The position numbers and the translations under genes are program-made. 63,663 bases of DNA, taken from contig CAIKYB010000031.1 of assembly GCA_903831575.1 (NCBI GenBank), forward strand, positions 1 to 63,663, read 5' to 3'. This DNA is from an uncultured Bacteroidota bacterium (lineage in GTDB: Bacteria; Bacteroidota; Bacteroidia; Chitinophagales; Chitinophagaceae). The stretch's first letter is position 1; every line of letters begins with the position of its first letter. The notes under the pieces were generated by a model. That model was not told the DNA's origin. It did no database searches and saw nothing but the letters and a program-made list of their open reading frames with translations. Shown piece after piece: positions 28,552 to 38,353 of the stretch.

Positions 28552-29811
28552 TTAATATCCATAAATATCTTTCCAGCGTTCTTTCAAAAATTTTCTGATT
28601 TCTTCTTCTTTTGCATTTTTTTGTGGAGTGTAAAATTGTGTTCCTGCAATATCTGATGGAAGAAATTCCTGGAGAACAAAGTTATGCTCATAATTATGAG
28701 CATATTTATATTCTATACCATAATCCATTTGCTTCATTAGTTTTGTTGGTGCGTTTCTCAAGTGTAATGGAACGGGAAGATCTCCTTTTTTTCTGACAGT
28801 ATCTAAAGCTTCTTCAATGGCCATATAGGACGCATTACTTTTTACAGAGGTAGCCAAATAAATCGCACACTGAGATAAAATGATCCTGCTTTCAGGATAT
28901 CCGATAATATTTACAGACTGAAAAGTGGTGTTTGCTAATAACAGCGCATTAGGATTCGCATTACCAATGTCTTCACTGGCAAAAATAACCATTCGTCTCG
29001 CAATAAATTTCACATCTTCTCCGCCTTCAATCATTCTGGCTAACCAGTATACTGCACCGTTAGGGTCGCTGCCGCGCATACTTTTTATAAATGCAGAAAT
29101 GATATCGTAATGTTGTTCTCCCTTTTTGTCATAGAGTGCAATTTTTTGTTGAGCAATTTGCATCACAATTTCATCAGTAATAATCCCATTATCGGCAATC
29201 TGATCGCAAACCAATTCCAGCAGGTTTAATAATTTTCTTGCATCACCTCCTGAGATGCGTATTAATGAAGCTGTTTCCTTAAGGGAGATATTCTTTTTAG
29301 CGAGAGTCTCATCTTTAATCAATGCTATTTTCAATAATGATATTAAATCGTTTTCTTGAAGTGCTTTCAATAGGTAAACCTGGCTTCTGCTAAGTAAGGC
29401 GCTATTGACTTCAAAAGATGGGTTCTCTGTTGTAGCGCCAATTAATGTGATAATACCTTTTTCTACGGCACCTAATAAAGCGTCTTGTTGTCCTTTGTTG
29501 AAACGATGAATTTCATCTATAAATAGTACTGCGCCATTTTTTTGTTTGGCTTCTTCAATAACCTCACGAATGTCTTTCACTCCGGATGAAATAGCGCTCA
29601 GTGTATAAAATGATTGTTGCAAAGTATTTGCAATGATTCCTGCAATGGTAGTTTTGCCTACTCCTGGAGGGCCCCAAAAAATCATGGAGGGGATTTTTTT
29701 ATTTTCGATAGCGGTCCTGAGTATACTGTGTTTTCCGGTAAGATGTTCTTGACCTATCAGTTCGTCAATAGTTTGTGGACGAAGTCTTTCTGCTAAAGGG
29801 GGGGTGTTCAT
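28552..29811 (-). CDS. rarA: Replication-associated recombination protein A (RarA/MgsA)
   Basis: A 419-residue AAA+ ATPase of the RarA/WRNIP1 family acting at stalled replication forks. Walker A GPPGVGKTT, Walker B LFIDEIHRFNKGQQD and sensor 1 GATTENPSFEVN are present. The C-terminal half holds the tetramerisation region (DPNGAVYWLARMIEGGEDV). Length is normal for bacteria. Upstream of its start begins the REP array at 29832. Confidence 0.93.
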   Translation of the reverse strand: MNTPPLAERLRPQTIDELIGQEHLTGKHSILRTAIENKKIPSMIFWGPPGVGKTTIAGIIANTLQQSFYTLSAISSGVKDIREVIEEAKQKNGAVLFIDEIHRFNKGQQDALLGAVEKGIITLIGATTENPSFEVNSALLSRSQVYLLKALQENDLISLLKIALIKDETLAKKNISLKETASLIRISGGDARKLLNLLELVCDQIADNGIITDEIVMQIAQQKIALYDKKGEQHYDIISAFIKSMRGSDPNGAVYWLARMIEGGEDVKFIARRMVIFASEDIGNANPNALLLANTTFQSVNIIGYPESRIILSQCAIYLATSVKSNASYMAIEEALDTVRKKGDLPVPLHLRNAPTKLMKQMDYGIEYKYAHNYEHNFVLQEFLPSDIAGTQFYTPQKNAKEEEIRKFLKERWKDIYGY

Positions 29812-29831
29812 AAAATAAAAGTATCGATTTT

Positions 29832-30326
29832 TAGAATAATATCACCCCTCTGGGGTTTTGTTGTTGTGTTTATTTTGAGGTAGAATAATATCACCCCTCT
29901 GGGGTTTTGTTGTTGTGTTTATTTTGAGGTAGAATAATATTACCCCTGTGGTTTTTTCTTTTTGTGTTTATTATGAGGTAGAATAATTTCATCTCTACGG
30001 GATTCCTTTGTATTCTTCTTAGGCTAGAGAAATCCCGTAGGGATGAAATGAAATTACTACAACATGTAGAAGTAAGTAACCATCAAATCCCTTAGGAATG
30101 AAACTAATCTATATGGAAAAGTATACATCAAAACAATCCCATCGGGATGAAATTATTCTGCGATAAAAAAAAGATCAACCATCCAATCCCATCGGGATGA
30201 AATTATTCTACAAAGGAAAATAGATCAACCATCCAATCCCATCGGGATGAAATTATTCTACAAAGGAAAATAGATCAACCATCCAATCCCATCGGGATGA
30301 AATTATTCTACAAAAGAAAATAGATA
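29832..30326. repeat. REP array of ten units in two opposed orientations
   Basis: Four units of 49 bp begin with TAGAATAAT at 29832, 29881, 29930 and 29979; the first two carry an ACCCC-TCT-GGGGT mini-hairpin, which decays in the others. Six units in the opposite orientation carry AATCCC...GGGATGAAAT hairpins starting at 30031, 30086, 30135, 30185, 30235 and 30285; the last four have a period of 49-50 bp. The two halves meet in an inverted pair around 29979-30060. The final unit runs into the 3' end of the transposase gene. The array is a tandem/inverted REP cluster, not a CRISPR, because the inter-hairpin sequence is itself repeated. Confidence 0.85.
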
Positions 30327-30764
30327 ATCATCTTCATACTCGACTTCGTATGTTTCTAAAAGGTCTATATACTCCTCTTTGAATGTCGACTTTTTATGAT
30401 GTTCTTCCTGGTTTAAAATGTAATTATATACATTCTTAACCTGAGATGTAGCATAAGAGAAAGCACCAAATCCTTCCTGCCATTGAAATTTCCCCTTTAC
30501 TAATTGGTTTTCGTTTATGAATTTGGAAGAGTTGTTTTTTACATCTCTGATCAATTCAGATAAACTCATCGATGGTTTCAGCCCAATAAAACAATGGATA
30601 TGATCTCCAACTCCATTAACGATTATAGACTTTTGTCCTTTTGAAGTTATAATTCCTGAAATGTACTTGTGCAAATCGCTTCTCCATCTTTTGTCAATGA
30701 GATTGCCTCTCCCTTTAACTGTGAAGACTACATGAATGAGTATTTGAGAATAAGTATTTGCCAT
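30303..30764 (-). CDS. REP-associated tyrosine transposase (IS200/IS605 TnpA-like)
   Basis: A 153-residue HUH endonuclease of the Y1 transposase family. The HUH pair is in GDHIHCFIGL and the catalytic Tyr is probably in VKNVYNYILNQEEHH. The start at 30764 (MANTYSQILIH) is chosen because the longer frame adds a T-run-encoded FFFF stretch unlike the family. No tnpB and no classical IS ends are present; instead REP units lie just downstream, as expected of RAYT proteins that mobilise REPs. Its last codons and stop are inside the final REP unit. Confidence 0.88.
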   Translation of the reverse strand: MANTYSQILIHVVFTVKGRGNLIDKRWRSDLHKYISGIITSKGQKSIIVNGVGDHIHCFIGLKPSMSLSELIRDVKNNSSKFINENQLVKGKFQWQEGFGAFSYATSQVKNVYNYILNQEEHHKKSTFKEEYIDLLETYEVEYEDDYLFSFVE

Positions 30765-30816
30765 GACGTTATTTCTATTCTTAGTAAAAAAAAAAAAAAT
30801 AGTAATAACAATACTT

Positions 30817-30845
30817 AACAAAATTCAGTCTGGCTGAAATTTGTT
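30817..30845 (-). terminator. Terminator of aspS
   Basis: A 12-bp stem with one mismatch (AACAAATTTCAG / CTGAATTTTGTT on the minus strand) overlaps the aspS stop codon. A long T run (A14 on the plus strand) lies about 20 bp further on, a plausible transcript end. Confidence 0.5.
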
Positions 30846-32673
30846 ACGCCTTTAAATCCAATTTGATTTGTAATTCATCAAATTGGATTTCATCGATTGT
30901 AGATGGAGCGTCAATCATTACATCTCTTCCGCTATTATTTTTCGGAAATGCAATAAAATCTCTGATGCTTTCACTTCCGCCGAGTATGGAGCAAAGTCTG
31001 TCGAAGCCGAAAGCAATACCACCATGAGGTGGAGCACCATATTCAAATGCTCCTAATAAGAAGCCAAATTTGTGTTGTTGTTCCTGATCATCCATTCCCA
31101 GAGCTGCAAACATTTTTTGTTGCAACTCTTTTTGAAAAATACGAATACTTCCACCACCAATTTCATTTCCATTAAGTACCATATCGTAAGCATTTGCTTT
31201 GATATTTGCATAAGGATGTTTAAGATATTCAGCAGGATTTTCAATCACAGGATTGTTATTGATCATAGTGTCAATATCGGATGGTTTTGGAGAGGTAAAA
31301 GGATGGTGCCTGGCTACCCAGCGGTTATCATCTTCCGCATATTCGAATAGAGGGAAATCCAGTACCCATAACAATTTAAACTCGTCAGTTTTTCTTAGTC
31401 CTAATTGTTGGCCCAAATGTAGGCGAAGATCACTTGTGGCTTTTCTTGTTCTTTCCTCAGCTCCAGCTAATATCAAAATCAAATCTCCAGCTTTAGCATT
31501 TGTGGCTGTTGCTATAGCTTTCAATTTGTCTTCAGCATAGAATTTGTCTACGCTGCTTTTAAATGTTCCATCGGCATTACATTTGATATACACCAACCCT
31601 TTCATGCCAATCTGCGGACGTTTAACCCATTCCGTTAGTTCGTCTGTTTGTTTACGGGTATATTCGCTGCATCCAGGAGCGGCAATGGCGATTACTGTTT
31701 CTGCTTCATCAAAAACTTTAAAATCAACGCCATTAATTAAAGAAGAGATATCTGGTTGATTAGGAAAAGTATGCGAAGGGAATTTCAAATTGCATAATTG
31801 CATTCCGAAACGAATATCTGGCTTGTCATTTCCATAAGTCCACATGGCATTTTCCCAGGTCATTCTTTCAACAGCTTCGGTGTAGTCAATATTCTTTACA
31901 TCTTTAAAAATTCTTTTAATCAGACTTTCAAACATGTTTAAAATGTCTTCCTGTTCTACGAAAGCCATTTCGCAATCAATCTGAGTAAATTCTGGTTGCC
32001 TGTCTGCTCTTAAATCTTCATCTCTAAAACATTTTACAATTTGATAGTATCTGTCGTAACCGCTTACCATCAATAATTGTTTGAACGTTTGTGGTGATTG
32101 AGGCAATGCATAAAACTGTCCTGGATTCATTCTGCTTGGTACCACGAAATCTCGAGCACCTTCTGGAGTTGATTTGATTAAAAAAGGCGTTTCAATATCC
32201 ATGAAGTTTTGTTCATGTAAATAGTTCCTAGTGCTTCTTCCAACAGCATATCGCAATTCCAAATTTTTCTTAACTGCATTTCTTCTCAAATCAAGAAATC
32301 TGTATTTCATTCTCAAATCATCTCCGCCATCTGTATCATCTTGTATTGTAAATGGGGGGGTGATAGATTTATTCAGTATTGAAAATTCGGTTACCGATAA
32401 TTCTATATCGCCTGTTGGTATATTTTCATTCTTGTTACTTCTTTCATTAACGGTTCCGGTTACTTGTAAAACGAATTCTCTTCCTAATGGATTGGCTTCT
32501 AATTTTTCGTTCAGATTTTCGGAGAAAAGCAATTGTGTTATACCATAACGGTCTCTTAAATCAACAAAAGTGATGCTTCCAAATTTTCTGATGGTTTGTA
32601 CCCAACCGGAAAGCGTAGTGGTTTTGTTGACGTCTTGTATTCTTAATTCCCCGCAGGTATGTTTTCTGAACAT
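30844..32673 (-). CDS. aspS: Aspartyl-tRNA synthetase
   Basis: A 609-residue class II synthetase of the bacterial type: N-terminal OB fold for the anticodon ([19 protein letters not shown]), motif 2 [20 protein letters not shown], an inserted GAD domain in the middle and motif 3 [15 protein letters not shown]. It charges tRNA-Asp in the cytoplasm. Length and motif order are normal. Confidence 0.95.
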   Translation of the reverse strand: MFRKHTCGELRIQDVNKTTTLSGWVQTIRKFGSITFVDLRDRYGITQLLFSENLNEKLEANPLGREFVLQVTGTVNERSNKNENIPTGDIELSVTEFSILNKSITPPFTIQDDTDGGDDLRMKYRFLDLRRNAVKKNLELRYAVGRSTRNYLHEQNFMDIETPFLIKSTPEGARDFVVPSRMNPGQFYALPQSPQTFKQLLMVSGYDRYYQIVKCFRDEDLRADRQPEFTQIDCEMAFVEQEDILNMFESLIKRIFKDVKNIDYTEAVERMTWENAMWTYGNDKPDIRFGMQLCNLKFPSHTFPNQPDISSLINGVDFKVFDEAETVIAIAAPGCSEYTRKQTDELTEWVKRPQIGMKGLVYIKCNADGTFKSSVDKFYAEDKLKAIATATNAKAGDLILILAGAEERTRKATSDLRLHLGQQLGLRKTDEFKLLWVLDFPLFEYAEDDNRWVARHHPFTSPKPSDIDTMINNNPVIENPAEYLKHPYANIKANAYDMVLNGNEIGGGSIRIFQKELQQKMFAALGMDDQEQQHKFGFLLGAFEYGAPPHGGIAFGFDRLCSILGGSESIRDFIAFPKNNSGRDVMIDAPSTIDEIQFDELQIKLDLKA

Positions 32674-32705
32674 GATGTTGATAAATTGATAAGTTGTAAA
32701 GTATG

Positions 32706-32713
32706 CAAATATA
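32706..32713 (-). promoter_or_regulatory. -7 element TATATTTG before aspS
   Basis: On the minus strand TATATTTG lies about 33 bp before the aspS ATG and fits TAnnTTTG. No clear -33 TTTG is found at N19-20. Confidence 0.4.
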
Positions 32714-32744
32714 AGTCAAACAAATTCCTTTGAAAAGAAAGGAC

Positions 32745-33149
32745 TTACATCGTTTCGAGCTCTTCTTTGTGCGTTGGCTTCCAAAAAGCATAGTAGAATG
32801 CGAGGAAGAGAATACCCAAAGTAAAAGGGATGATGGCTAAATGTTTATAAGTGTAATCGCCAAACAAAGGCATAGTATCAAATTTGAAAAATTCACTGAT
32901 CATCCAATAGCTATTGGCACTTATCCATACTGTTATGGCTAGATTATGACAAACCTCACTCATGATATCTCGTGTACGCCATGCGATAATGATGGAAATG
33001 AGCAGCGTAGGGAATATCATCGCAATCCCCAATGGTTTCCAGATCATACACCAAGCTATGTCTTTGAACAGCCAAAAAACGATATGCAGATTTTCCATTT
33101 TTCGATATCGTAATGGGATGTTGTAAATTGGTTCCTTTTTCATAATCAC
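32745..33149 (-). CDS. Small polytopic membrane protein of unknown function
   Basis: A 134-residue protein with about four hydrophobic segments (IVFWLFKDIAWCMIW, MIFPTLLISIIIAW, LAITVWISANSYWMI, LAIIPFTLGILFLAFYYAFW) and many Trp and aromatic residues. Met-3 is an alternative start. The length and even segment spacing suggest a real conserved integral membrane protein, but no family is recognised. It lies between sucD and aspS on the same strand. Confidence 0.65.
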   Translation of the reverse strand: MIMKKEPIYNIPLRYRKMENLHIVFWLFKDIAWCMIWKPLGIAMIFPTLLISIIIAWRTRDIMSEVCHNLAITVWISANSYWMISEFFKFDTMPLFGDYTYKHLAIIPFTLGILFLAFYYAFWKPTHKEELETM

Positions 33150-33176
33150 GAAAATATAAAATTTAGCATAAAAAAA

Positions 33177-33199
33177 ACTCCAATCGAAATGACTGGAGT
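33177..33199 (-). terminator. Rho-independent terminator of sucD
   Basis: On the minus strand ACTCCAGTC and GATTGGAGT pair over 9 bp (one G-U) around an ATTTC loop and run into T7. It lies 22 bp after the sucD stop. Confidence 0.8.
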
Positions 33200-33221
33200 C
33201 TTCTGTATAATTCTTTTTTCT

Positions 33222-34097
33222 TTATTTTTTAATTGCGGCAGCCATTGTTTTACCAATATCCGCTGGACTTGCTACTACATGAATACCACATTCACCCATG
33301 ATTTTCATTTTAGCAGCAGCTGTATCATCCTCTCCACCTACAATAGCTCCTGCATGTCCCATACGTCTTCCCGGAGGTGCCGTTTGACCAGCAATAAATC
33401 CAACAACTGGTTTTTTATTACCTGTAGATTTAATATAATGAGCAGCTTCAGCCTCCATTCCGCCGCCAATTTCTCCAATCATTACTATCGCATCAGTTTC
33501 GTCGTCATTCATTAATAATTCAACGGCTTCTTTGGTGGTTGTACCAATAATTGGATCTCCGCCAATACCGATTGCGGTAGAAATGCCCAATCCTGCTTTT
33601 GCTACCTGATCAGCAGCTTCGTATGTTAATGTCCCCGACTTAGAAACAATACCGATTCTTCCTTTTTTAAAAATAAAACCTGGCATGATACCCACTTTGC
33701 ATTCTTCTGCTGTGATAACGCCTGGGCAATTAGGGCCTATTAATCGTGTATTAGAACCAGCTAAATAACTTTTTACTTTAACCATGTCTTGAACAGGAAT
33801 ACCTTCTGTAATACATACCACTAATGCAATTCCGGCTTCTGCAGCTTCCATAATCGCATCTGCTGCAAATGCAGGTGGAACGAAAATGATACTTACATTA
33901 GCACCTGCTGTCTTTACTGCGTCAGCAACGGTATTGAAAACGGGTTTATCAAGATGAGTTGAGCCACCTTTACCAGGTGTAACACCACCAACAACATTGG
34001 TACCATATTCAATCATTTGAGTTGCATGAAAGGTACCTTCTGTACCGGTAAAACCTTGAACGATTACTTTTGAATTTTTGTTTACTAAAACTGACAT
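33222..34097 (-). CDS. sucD: Succinyl-CoA synthetase alpha subunit
   Basis: A protein of about 291 residues, the normal size for the alpha subunit, which carries the phosphohistidine in the TCA-cycle reaction succinyl-CoA to succinate. The CoA-binding domain ([22 protein letters not shown]), GPNCPGVIT and the phosphohistidine loop near [11 protein letters not shown] are visible. The ATG at 34097 (MSVLVNKNS) is chosen over the longer frame because the extra 13 codons overlap a TATCTTTG -7 element at 34132-34139. The beta subunit gene is not next to it. Confidence 0.93.
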   Translation of the reverse strand: MSVLVNKNSKVIVQGFTGTEGTFHATQMIEYGTNVVGGVTPGKGGSTHLDKPVFNTVADAVKTAGANVSIIFVPPAFAADAIMEAAEAGIALVVCITEGIPVQDMVKVKSYLAGSNTRLIGPNCPGVITAEECKVGIMPGFIFKKGRIGIVSKSGTLTYEAADQVAKAGLGISTAIGIGGDPIIGTTTKEAVELLMNDDETDAIVMIGEIGGGMEAEAAHYIKSTGNKKPVVGFIAGQTAPPGRRMGHAGAIVGGEDDTAAAKMKIMGECGIHVVASPADIGKTMAAAIKK

Positions 34098-34131
34098 GAT
34101 ATTTTGTAGAAAATGTGAATGAATAAATTTC

Positions 34132-34139
34132 CGCAAAGA
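34132..34139 (-). promoter_or_regulatory. -7 element TATCTTTG before sucD
   Basis: On the minus strand CCCTTATCTTTGC lies about 35 bp before the chosen sucD start and is nearly identical to the rRNA P1 -7 region. No TTTG at -33. Confidence 0.5.
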
Positions 34140-34173
34140 TAAGGGACTTCATTGATTGATTTTACGATTTCAT

Positions 34174-34239
34174 AACCCTCTAATCAACTAACCCTCTAAC
34201 CAACTAATCACCTAACCAACTAACCACCTAACCACCTAA
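34174..34239. repeat. CTAACCAAC-type low-complexity tract
   Basis: Seven or so 8-9 bp words of the form CTAATCAAC, CTAACCCTC, CTAACCAAC and CTAACCACC fill the gap between the Mla-like ATPase gene and the sucD promoter, reaching the TGA of the ATPase gene. No hairpin is evident. Confidence 0.6.
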
Positions 34240-35010
34240 TCACCTTTTCTCTTCCATCATCCTTAATCGCTTTGCCCCTTGTAAAAATTCCGAAGCAAAA
34301 ATGAACTGGTTGAGATTTTCGTTTTCAGAAAAAATAATGTCTTTCTTATTTCCTGTCCATTCTTTTTTGCCATCTTTTAAATAAAGGATATTGTCACCGA
34401 TTTCCATAACACTATTCATATCGTGCGTATTGATTATGGTGGTCATGTTGAAATCCTTAGTGATATCATAAATCAGTTGATCAATCAACATAGAAGTTTG
34501 CGGGTCTAATCCGGAGTTGGGTTCATCGCAAAATAAAAATTTGGGATTCAACACAATTGCCCTTGCTATGCCTACTCTTTTTTTCATGCCGCCACTAATT
34601 TCTGAAGGGAATTTTTTATTACTTCCAACAAGATTTACTCTTTCGAGTACTTCGTTTACGCGTTTCAGTTTTGTAGTCTGTGAATCATTGGTAAACATAT
34701 CTAAAGGAAATTTTACATTATCTTCAACCGTCATACTGTCAAACAAAGCGGATCCCTGAAACAACATTCCTATTTGCTGCCGGAGCATTTTTCGGTCATC
34801 ATCATTCATTTGTGTAAAACTTATTCCATCATAGATAATTTCTCCCTGATCTGGTTCAAATAATCCCACAAGACATTTTTGTAAAACAGTTTTTCCGCTT
34901 CCACTGGTTCCTATAATAAGATTGGCTTTGCCGGATTGCATCGCGTGACTAACGTCATTCAATACAAGCTTGTCTCCAAAACTCTTACTAATATTTTTAA
35001 ATTCAATCAT
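34240..35010 (-). CDS. Mla-type ABC transporter ATP-binding protein
   Basis: A 256-residue ABC ATPase: Walker A GTSGSGKTVLQ, signature SGGMKKRVGIARA, Walker B FLFCDEPNSGLD. The GMKKRV and PNSGLDP wording is typical of MlaF-like ATPases of retrograde phospholipid transport. The start at 35010 (MIEFKNISKSFG) is used; the longer frame adds a Cys-rich stretch reaching into the permease gene. It is 17 bp downstream of the MlaE-like permease gene. No MCE (MlaD) gene follows. Confidence 0.88.
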   Translation of the reverse strand: MIEFKNISKSFGDKLVLNDVSHAMQSGKANLIIGTSGSGKTVLQKCLVGLFEPDQGEIIYDGISFTQMNDDDRKMLRQQIGMLFQGSALFDSMTVEDNVKFPLDMFTNDSQTTKLKRVNEVLERVNLVGSNKKFPSEISGGMKKRVGIARAIVLNPKFLFCDEPNSGLDPQTSMLIDQLIYDITKDFNMTTIINTHDMNSVMEIGDNILYLKDGKKEWTGNKKDIIFSENENLNQFIFASEFLQGAKRLRMMEEKR

Positions 35011-35027
35011 TTGCTTCCTTATAAAAT

Positions 35028-35765
35028 TTACAATAACAATGCTGCTAAAATATAATCTGCAAATAGAATAACAATACAACTTACCACAACAGAAGTGGTG
35101 CTGCTTCTGCCAATTTCCAATGATCCACCTTTAACATAATAACCGAAATAAGCTGGGATAGAGCTAATGATAAAAGCGAATGTGTAGGCTTTTATGAGTG
35201 CAAAGAAAACGTTGTAAGGAACAAAAAGTTCTCGCAATCCACGATCATAGCTGTCTGTAGATAATATCCCGGAAAGAGAAACGGTTAATCTTCCTCCCAG
35301 AATGCCAAGAAGCATTGCTAATACCGTCAACATTGGAACGGTGACAATAGCTGCGGCAATTTTAGGCAGTACTAAATATGTTTTTGTATTAATGCCCATG
35401 ATTTCCAAAGCATCAATCTGTTCGCTAACGCGCATGTTGCCCAACTCACTTGCAATCTTACTCCCAACTACACCGGCAAGTACAATACAAATGAGTGTTG
35501 GAGCAAATTCCAGTATAACAGTATCTCTTACAATTTGAGAAATAATTGTTTTGGAAATAAATGGATTTACAATTTGATAGGCTGTTTGCACAGCGCTTAC
35601 TGCGCCCATAAAAACGGAAATGATGCTAACAATTCCAATTGATCCAATTCCAATTTCAGCACATTGGTGCATGAATTCTTTCCAATACAATTTTGGATTT
35701 TCGGGCTTGCTGAACATTCCCTTGAGCATTAATATGTAGCGTCCAAGATGAGTGAAAAAAGTCAT
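35028..35765 (-). CDS. MlaE-type ABC transporter permease
   Basis: A 245-residue inner-membrane permease with about five to six hydrophobic segments. MlaE/YrbE family features include VSIISVFMGAVSAVQTAYQ, EFAPTLICIVLAGVVGSKIASELGNM split across the centre, and EQIDALEIMGI. With the adjacent ATPase it would form the core of a lipid transporter between membranes. Confidence 0.88.
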   Translation of the reverse strand: MTFFTHLGRYILMLKGMFSKPENPKLYWKEFMHQCAEIGIGSIGIVSIISVFMGAVSAVQTAYQIVNPFISKTIISQIVRDTVILEFAPTLICIVLAGVVGSKIASELGNMRVSEQIDALEIMGINTKTYLVLPKIAAAIVTVPMLTVLAMLLGILGGRLTVSLSGILSTDSYDRGLRELFVPYNVFFALIKAYTFAFIISSIPAYFGYYVKGGSLEIGRSSTTSVVVSCIVILFADYILAALLL

Positions 35766-35809
35766 TTTTTCTAAGAAATTATGTTGTTATTTAAACCGTA
35801 AATACTTTT

Positions 35810-38152
35810 TTAAGATTTAGAATTAGCTTTTCTTCTCCACCATTTGCTTTTCTTTACTACTTCCTGTGCATTCACTTTGTTTTTTGATTGTGCATCTACT
35901 ACAGCAATAACAACCATGTTGTAAATTGATCTTATCGAACTTCCCAACTGTAAAACGTGCACCGGTTTTTTCAAACCAAGTAAAATTGGCCCAATGCTAT
36001 CTGCGCCACCGATTTCCTGTAAAAGATTGTAAGCTATATTTCCTGCGGCCAGATTAGGGAAGATCAACACATTCACCTCGCCGTTGACCAACTCTGTAAA
36101 GGGATAGTTTTCTTTTAAAATTTCTTTATTAAAAGCAAGAATACCCTGCAATTCGCCATCGCAAATTAAAGAGGGGTTTTTTTGTTTCACAATTTCTCTT
36201 GCCTGTCTTACGATATTAGCTTCAGGAGAATTGCTGCTGCCAAAATTGGAATAGGAGAGCATGGCAATTTTGGGTACAATATTAAATTGTCTTACTTCCT
36301 TAGCTACAAGCATGGTAATTTCTGCCAATTCTTCTGCAGTAGGATTGAAATTTACGGTGGTATCAGCCAGGAATAGTGGTCCTCTCTTTGTAAAAAGAAG
36401 GTACATGCCTGCAATTTTTTTAACACCATCTTCTGTGCCAATGATTTGAATAGCAGGGCGAATGGTATCCGGATAATTTTTACTCAACCCACTTATCATA
36501 CAATCTGCTTCGCCAGTTTCAACCATCATGCACCCAAAATGATTTCTTTCCTTCATGGCTTTGAATGCCTCGTATCTGTTACTTCCTTTACGTTGCCTTT
36601 TGGAAAAGAAAAGTTCTCCAAATTCTTTTCTCAACTCTTCGTGTTCATCATCTTTAGGGTCAATGATGGGCATATCTTCAACGTCTACAGAATTTTCTGC
36701 AGCAATATTTCTGATGTTTTTTTCATTGCCTAATAAAATAGGGAAGCCAATGCCTTCATCTAAAACCATCTGAGCGGCTTTTAGGATTTTGCTATTTTCC
36801 GCATCAGCAAAAATGATTCGTTTCGGGTTGCTTTTTGCTTTGTTGCTAAGGATACGACTCAATTGATTGTCAAGCCCCAGTCTTTTATTTAATTCGATGG
36901 TATAGGCATCCCAGTCATTAATATTTACTCTTGCTACACCACTTTCCATTGCAGCTTTTGCAACTGCAGGAGCCACTGTTGATAATAATCTTGGATCAAA
37001 AGGCTTAGGTATAATATAAGTGGGACCAAAAGAAATGGTCTTCTCATTATAAGCAAGATTAACAATATCAGGTACAGGAGATTTAGCCAACTCGGCTAGT
37101 GCTTTTACAGCAGCAAGTTTCATCGCCTCATTGATTTGTTTGGCTCTAACGTCTAAGGCTCCACGAAAAATATAAGGGAACCCTAAAACATTATTGACCT
37201 GATTAGGATAATCACTTCTGCCTGTTGCCATGATGACATCTTTTCGGGCACCCATTGCCATATCGTAGGTAATCTCCGGATCAGGATTAGCCATAGCAAA
37301 AACAATGGGATGTTTTGCCATAGATTTAACCATGTCTTGAGTGATAACATTCCCTACACTTAATCCAACAAAAACATCGGCATCTTTCATGGCTTTGGCT
37401 AAATCATAATCTTTGTATTTAGCGTCTACGCAAAACGGTTGTTTAAAGGCTTCGATATCTGTCCTTCCTTTGTAAAGAATACCTTTTCTGTCAAACATCA
37501 TAAAGTTCGCCGGCTTCGCCCCCAGCGATTCATATAATTTAGTACATGCCATTGCTGCAGCACCTGCGCCATTGATAACGAAATGTACTTTGTCTATTTT
37601 CTTTTTCTGAATTTCGAGCGCATTTAATAATGCAGCAGCAGAGATAATGGCAGTTCCATGCTGGTCGTCGTGCATCACAGGAATATTGCATTGTGCTCTA
37701 AGTTCTTGTTCGATATAAAAACATTCAGGGGCTTTAATATCTTCCAAATTGATGCCACCAAAAGTGGGCTCAAGAGATTTTACAATCTCCACAAATTTCT
37801 TTGGGTCGGTTTCGTTAATCTCAATATCAAATACATCAATGTCTGCAAAGATTTTGAAAAGCACTCCCTTGCCCTCCATAACCGGCTTGCTGGCGGCGGG
37901 TCCAATATTGCCCAATCCAAGTACAGCAGTGCCATTGGTAATGACACCAACCAGATTTCCTTTAGCAGTATATTTATAAACATCATCAGGATTAGCTGCA
38001 ATTTCATTGCAAGGCTCTGCAACTCCAGGAGAATAGGCTAATGATAAATCTCTTTGTGTTTTAGCTTCCTTTGAAGGGATAACTTCAATTTTTCCAGGCC
38101 TTCCTTTTGAATGGTATTCTAATGCTTCTTGTTTACGAATTTGTTTTGCCAT
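35810..38152 (-). CDS. maeB: NADP-dependent malic enzyme (malic/phosphotransacetylase fusion)
   Basis: A 780-residue two-domain protein. The N-terminal ~410 residues are malic enzyme ([42 protein letters not shown]). The C-terminal ~340 residues are a phosphotransacetylase-like domain ([45 protein letters not shown]) that is regulatory in MaeB enzymes. It oxidatively decarboxylates malate to pyruvate with NADP. Length is normal for the fusion. Confidence 0.93.
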   Translation of the reverse strand: MAKQIRKQEALEYHSKGRPGKIEVIPSKEAKTQRDLSLAYSPGVAEPCNEIAANPDDVYKYTAKGNLVGVITNGTAVLGLGNIGPAASKPVMEGKGVLFKIFADIDVFDIEINETDPKKFVEIVKSLEPTFGGINLEDIKAPECFYIEQELRAQCNIPVMHDDQHGTAIISAAALLNALEIQKKKIDKVHFVINGAGAAAMACTKLYESLGAKPANFMMFDRKGILYKGRTDIEAFKQPFCVDAKYKDYDLAKAMKDADVFVGLSVGNVITQDMVKSMAKHPIVFAMANPDPEITYDMAMGARKDVIMATGRSDYPNQVNNVLGFPYIFRGALDVRAKQINEAMKLAAVKALAELAKSPVPDIVNLAYNEKTISFGPTYIIPKPFDPRLLSTVAPAVAKAAMESGVARVNINDWDAYTIELNKRLGLDNQLSRILSNKAKSNPKRIIFADAENSKILKAAQMVLDEGIGFPILLGNEKNIRNIAAENSVDVEDMPIIDPKDDEHEELRKEFGELFFSKRQRKGSNRYEAFKAMKERNHFGCMMVETGEADCMISGLSKNYPDTIRPAIQIIGTEDGVKKIAGMYLLFTKRGPLFLADTTVNFNPTAEELAEITMLVAKEVRQFNIVPKIAMLSYSNFGSSNSPEANIVRQAREIVKQKNPSLICDGELQGILAFNKEILKENYPFTELVNGEVNVLIFPNLAAGNIAYNLLQEIGGADSIGPILLGLKKPVHVLQLGSSIRSIYNMVVIAVVDAQSKNKVNAQEVVKKSKWWRRKANSKS

Positions 38153-38353
38153 AATAAATATTTTAATCTAATTCACTCGCCGCTTCTATTATAAGTGATG
38201 TGCAATTTACACAAATAGAAGTCAAGTTGTTAAATGTTGATGTATTGTTAAGTTGAGCATTATTAAAATCATCTTATTGTATTTTATTTTCAAAAAGATT
38301 TCCGATGATAATCCCCAAATGTTCATTATTATTTTTACCAGTATTGTTCTTTA

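Noticed and set aside
30135..30326. Regular ~50-bp repeats that look like a short CRISPR array
   Set aside because: The sequence between the AATCCC cores is itself repeated, so there are no unique spacers; no cas genes are near. It is a REP tandem array.
30765..30821. N-terminal extension of the transposase from an upstream Met
   Set aside because: The extension is encoded by an AT-rich stretch with a long A/T run giving FFFF; the family starts at the MANTYSQIL-type Met.
31072..31759. Several plus-strand frames across aspS
   Set aside because: They are shadows of the strongly supported aspS gene on the other strand.
34098..34136. Longer sucD frame starting at 34136
   Set aside because: It overlaps a TATCTTTG promoter element and adds 13 residues absent from the family.
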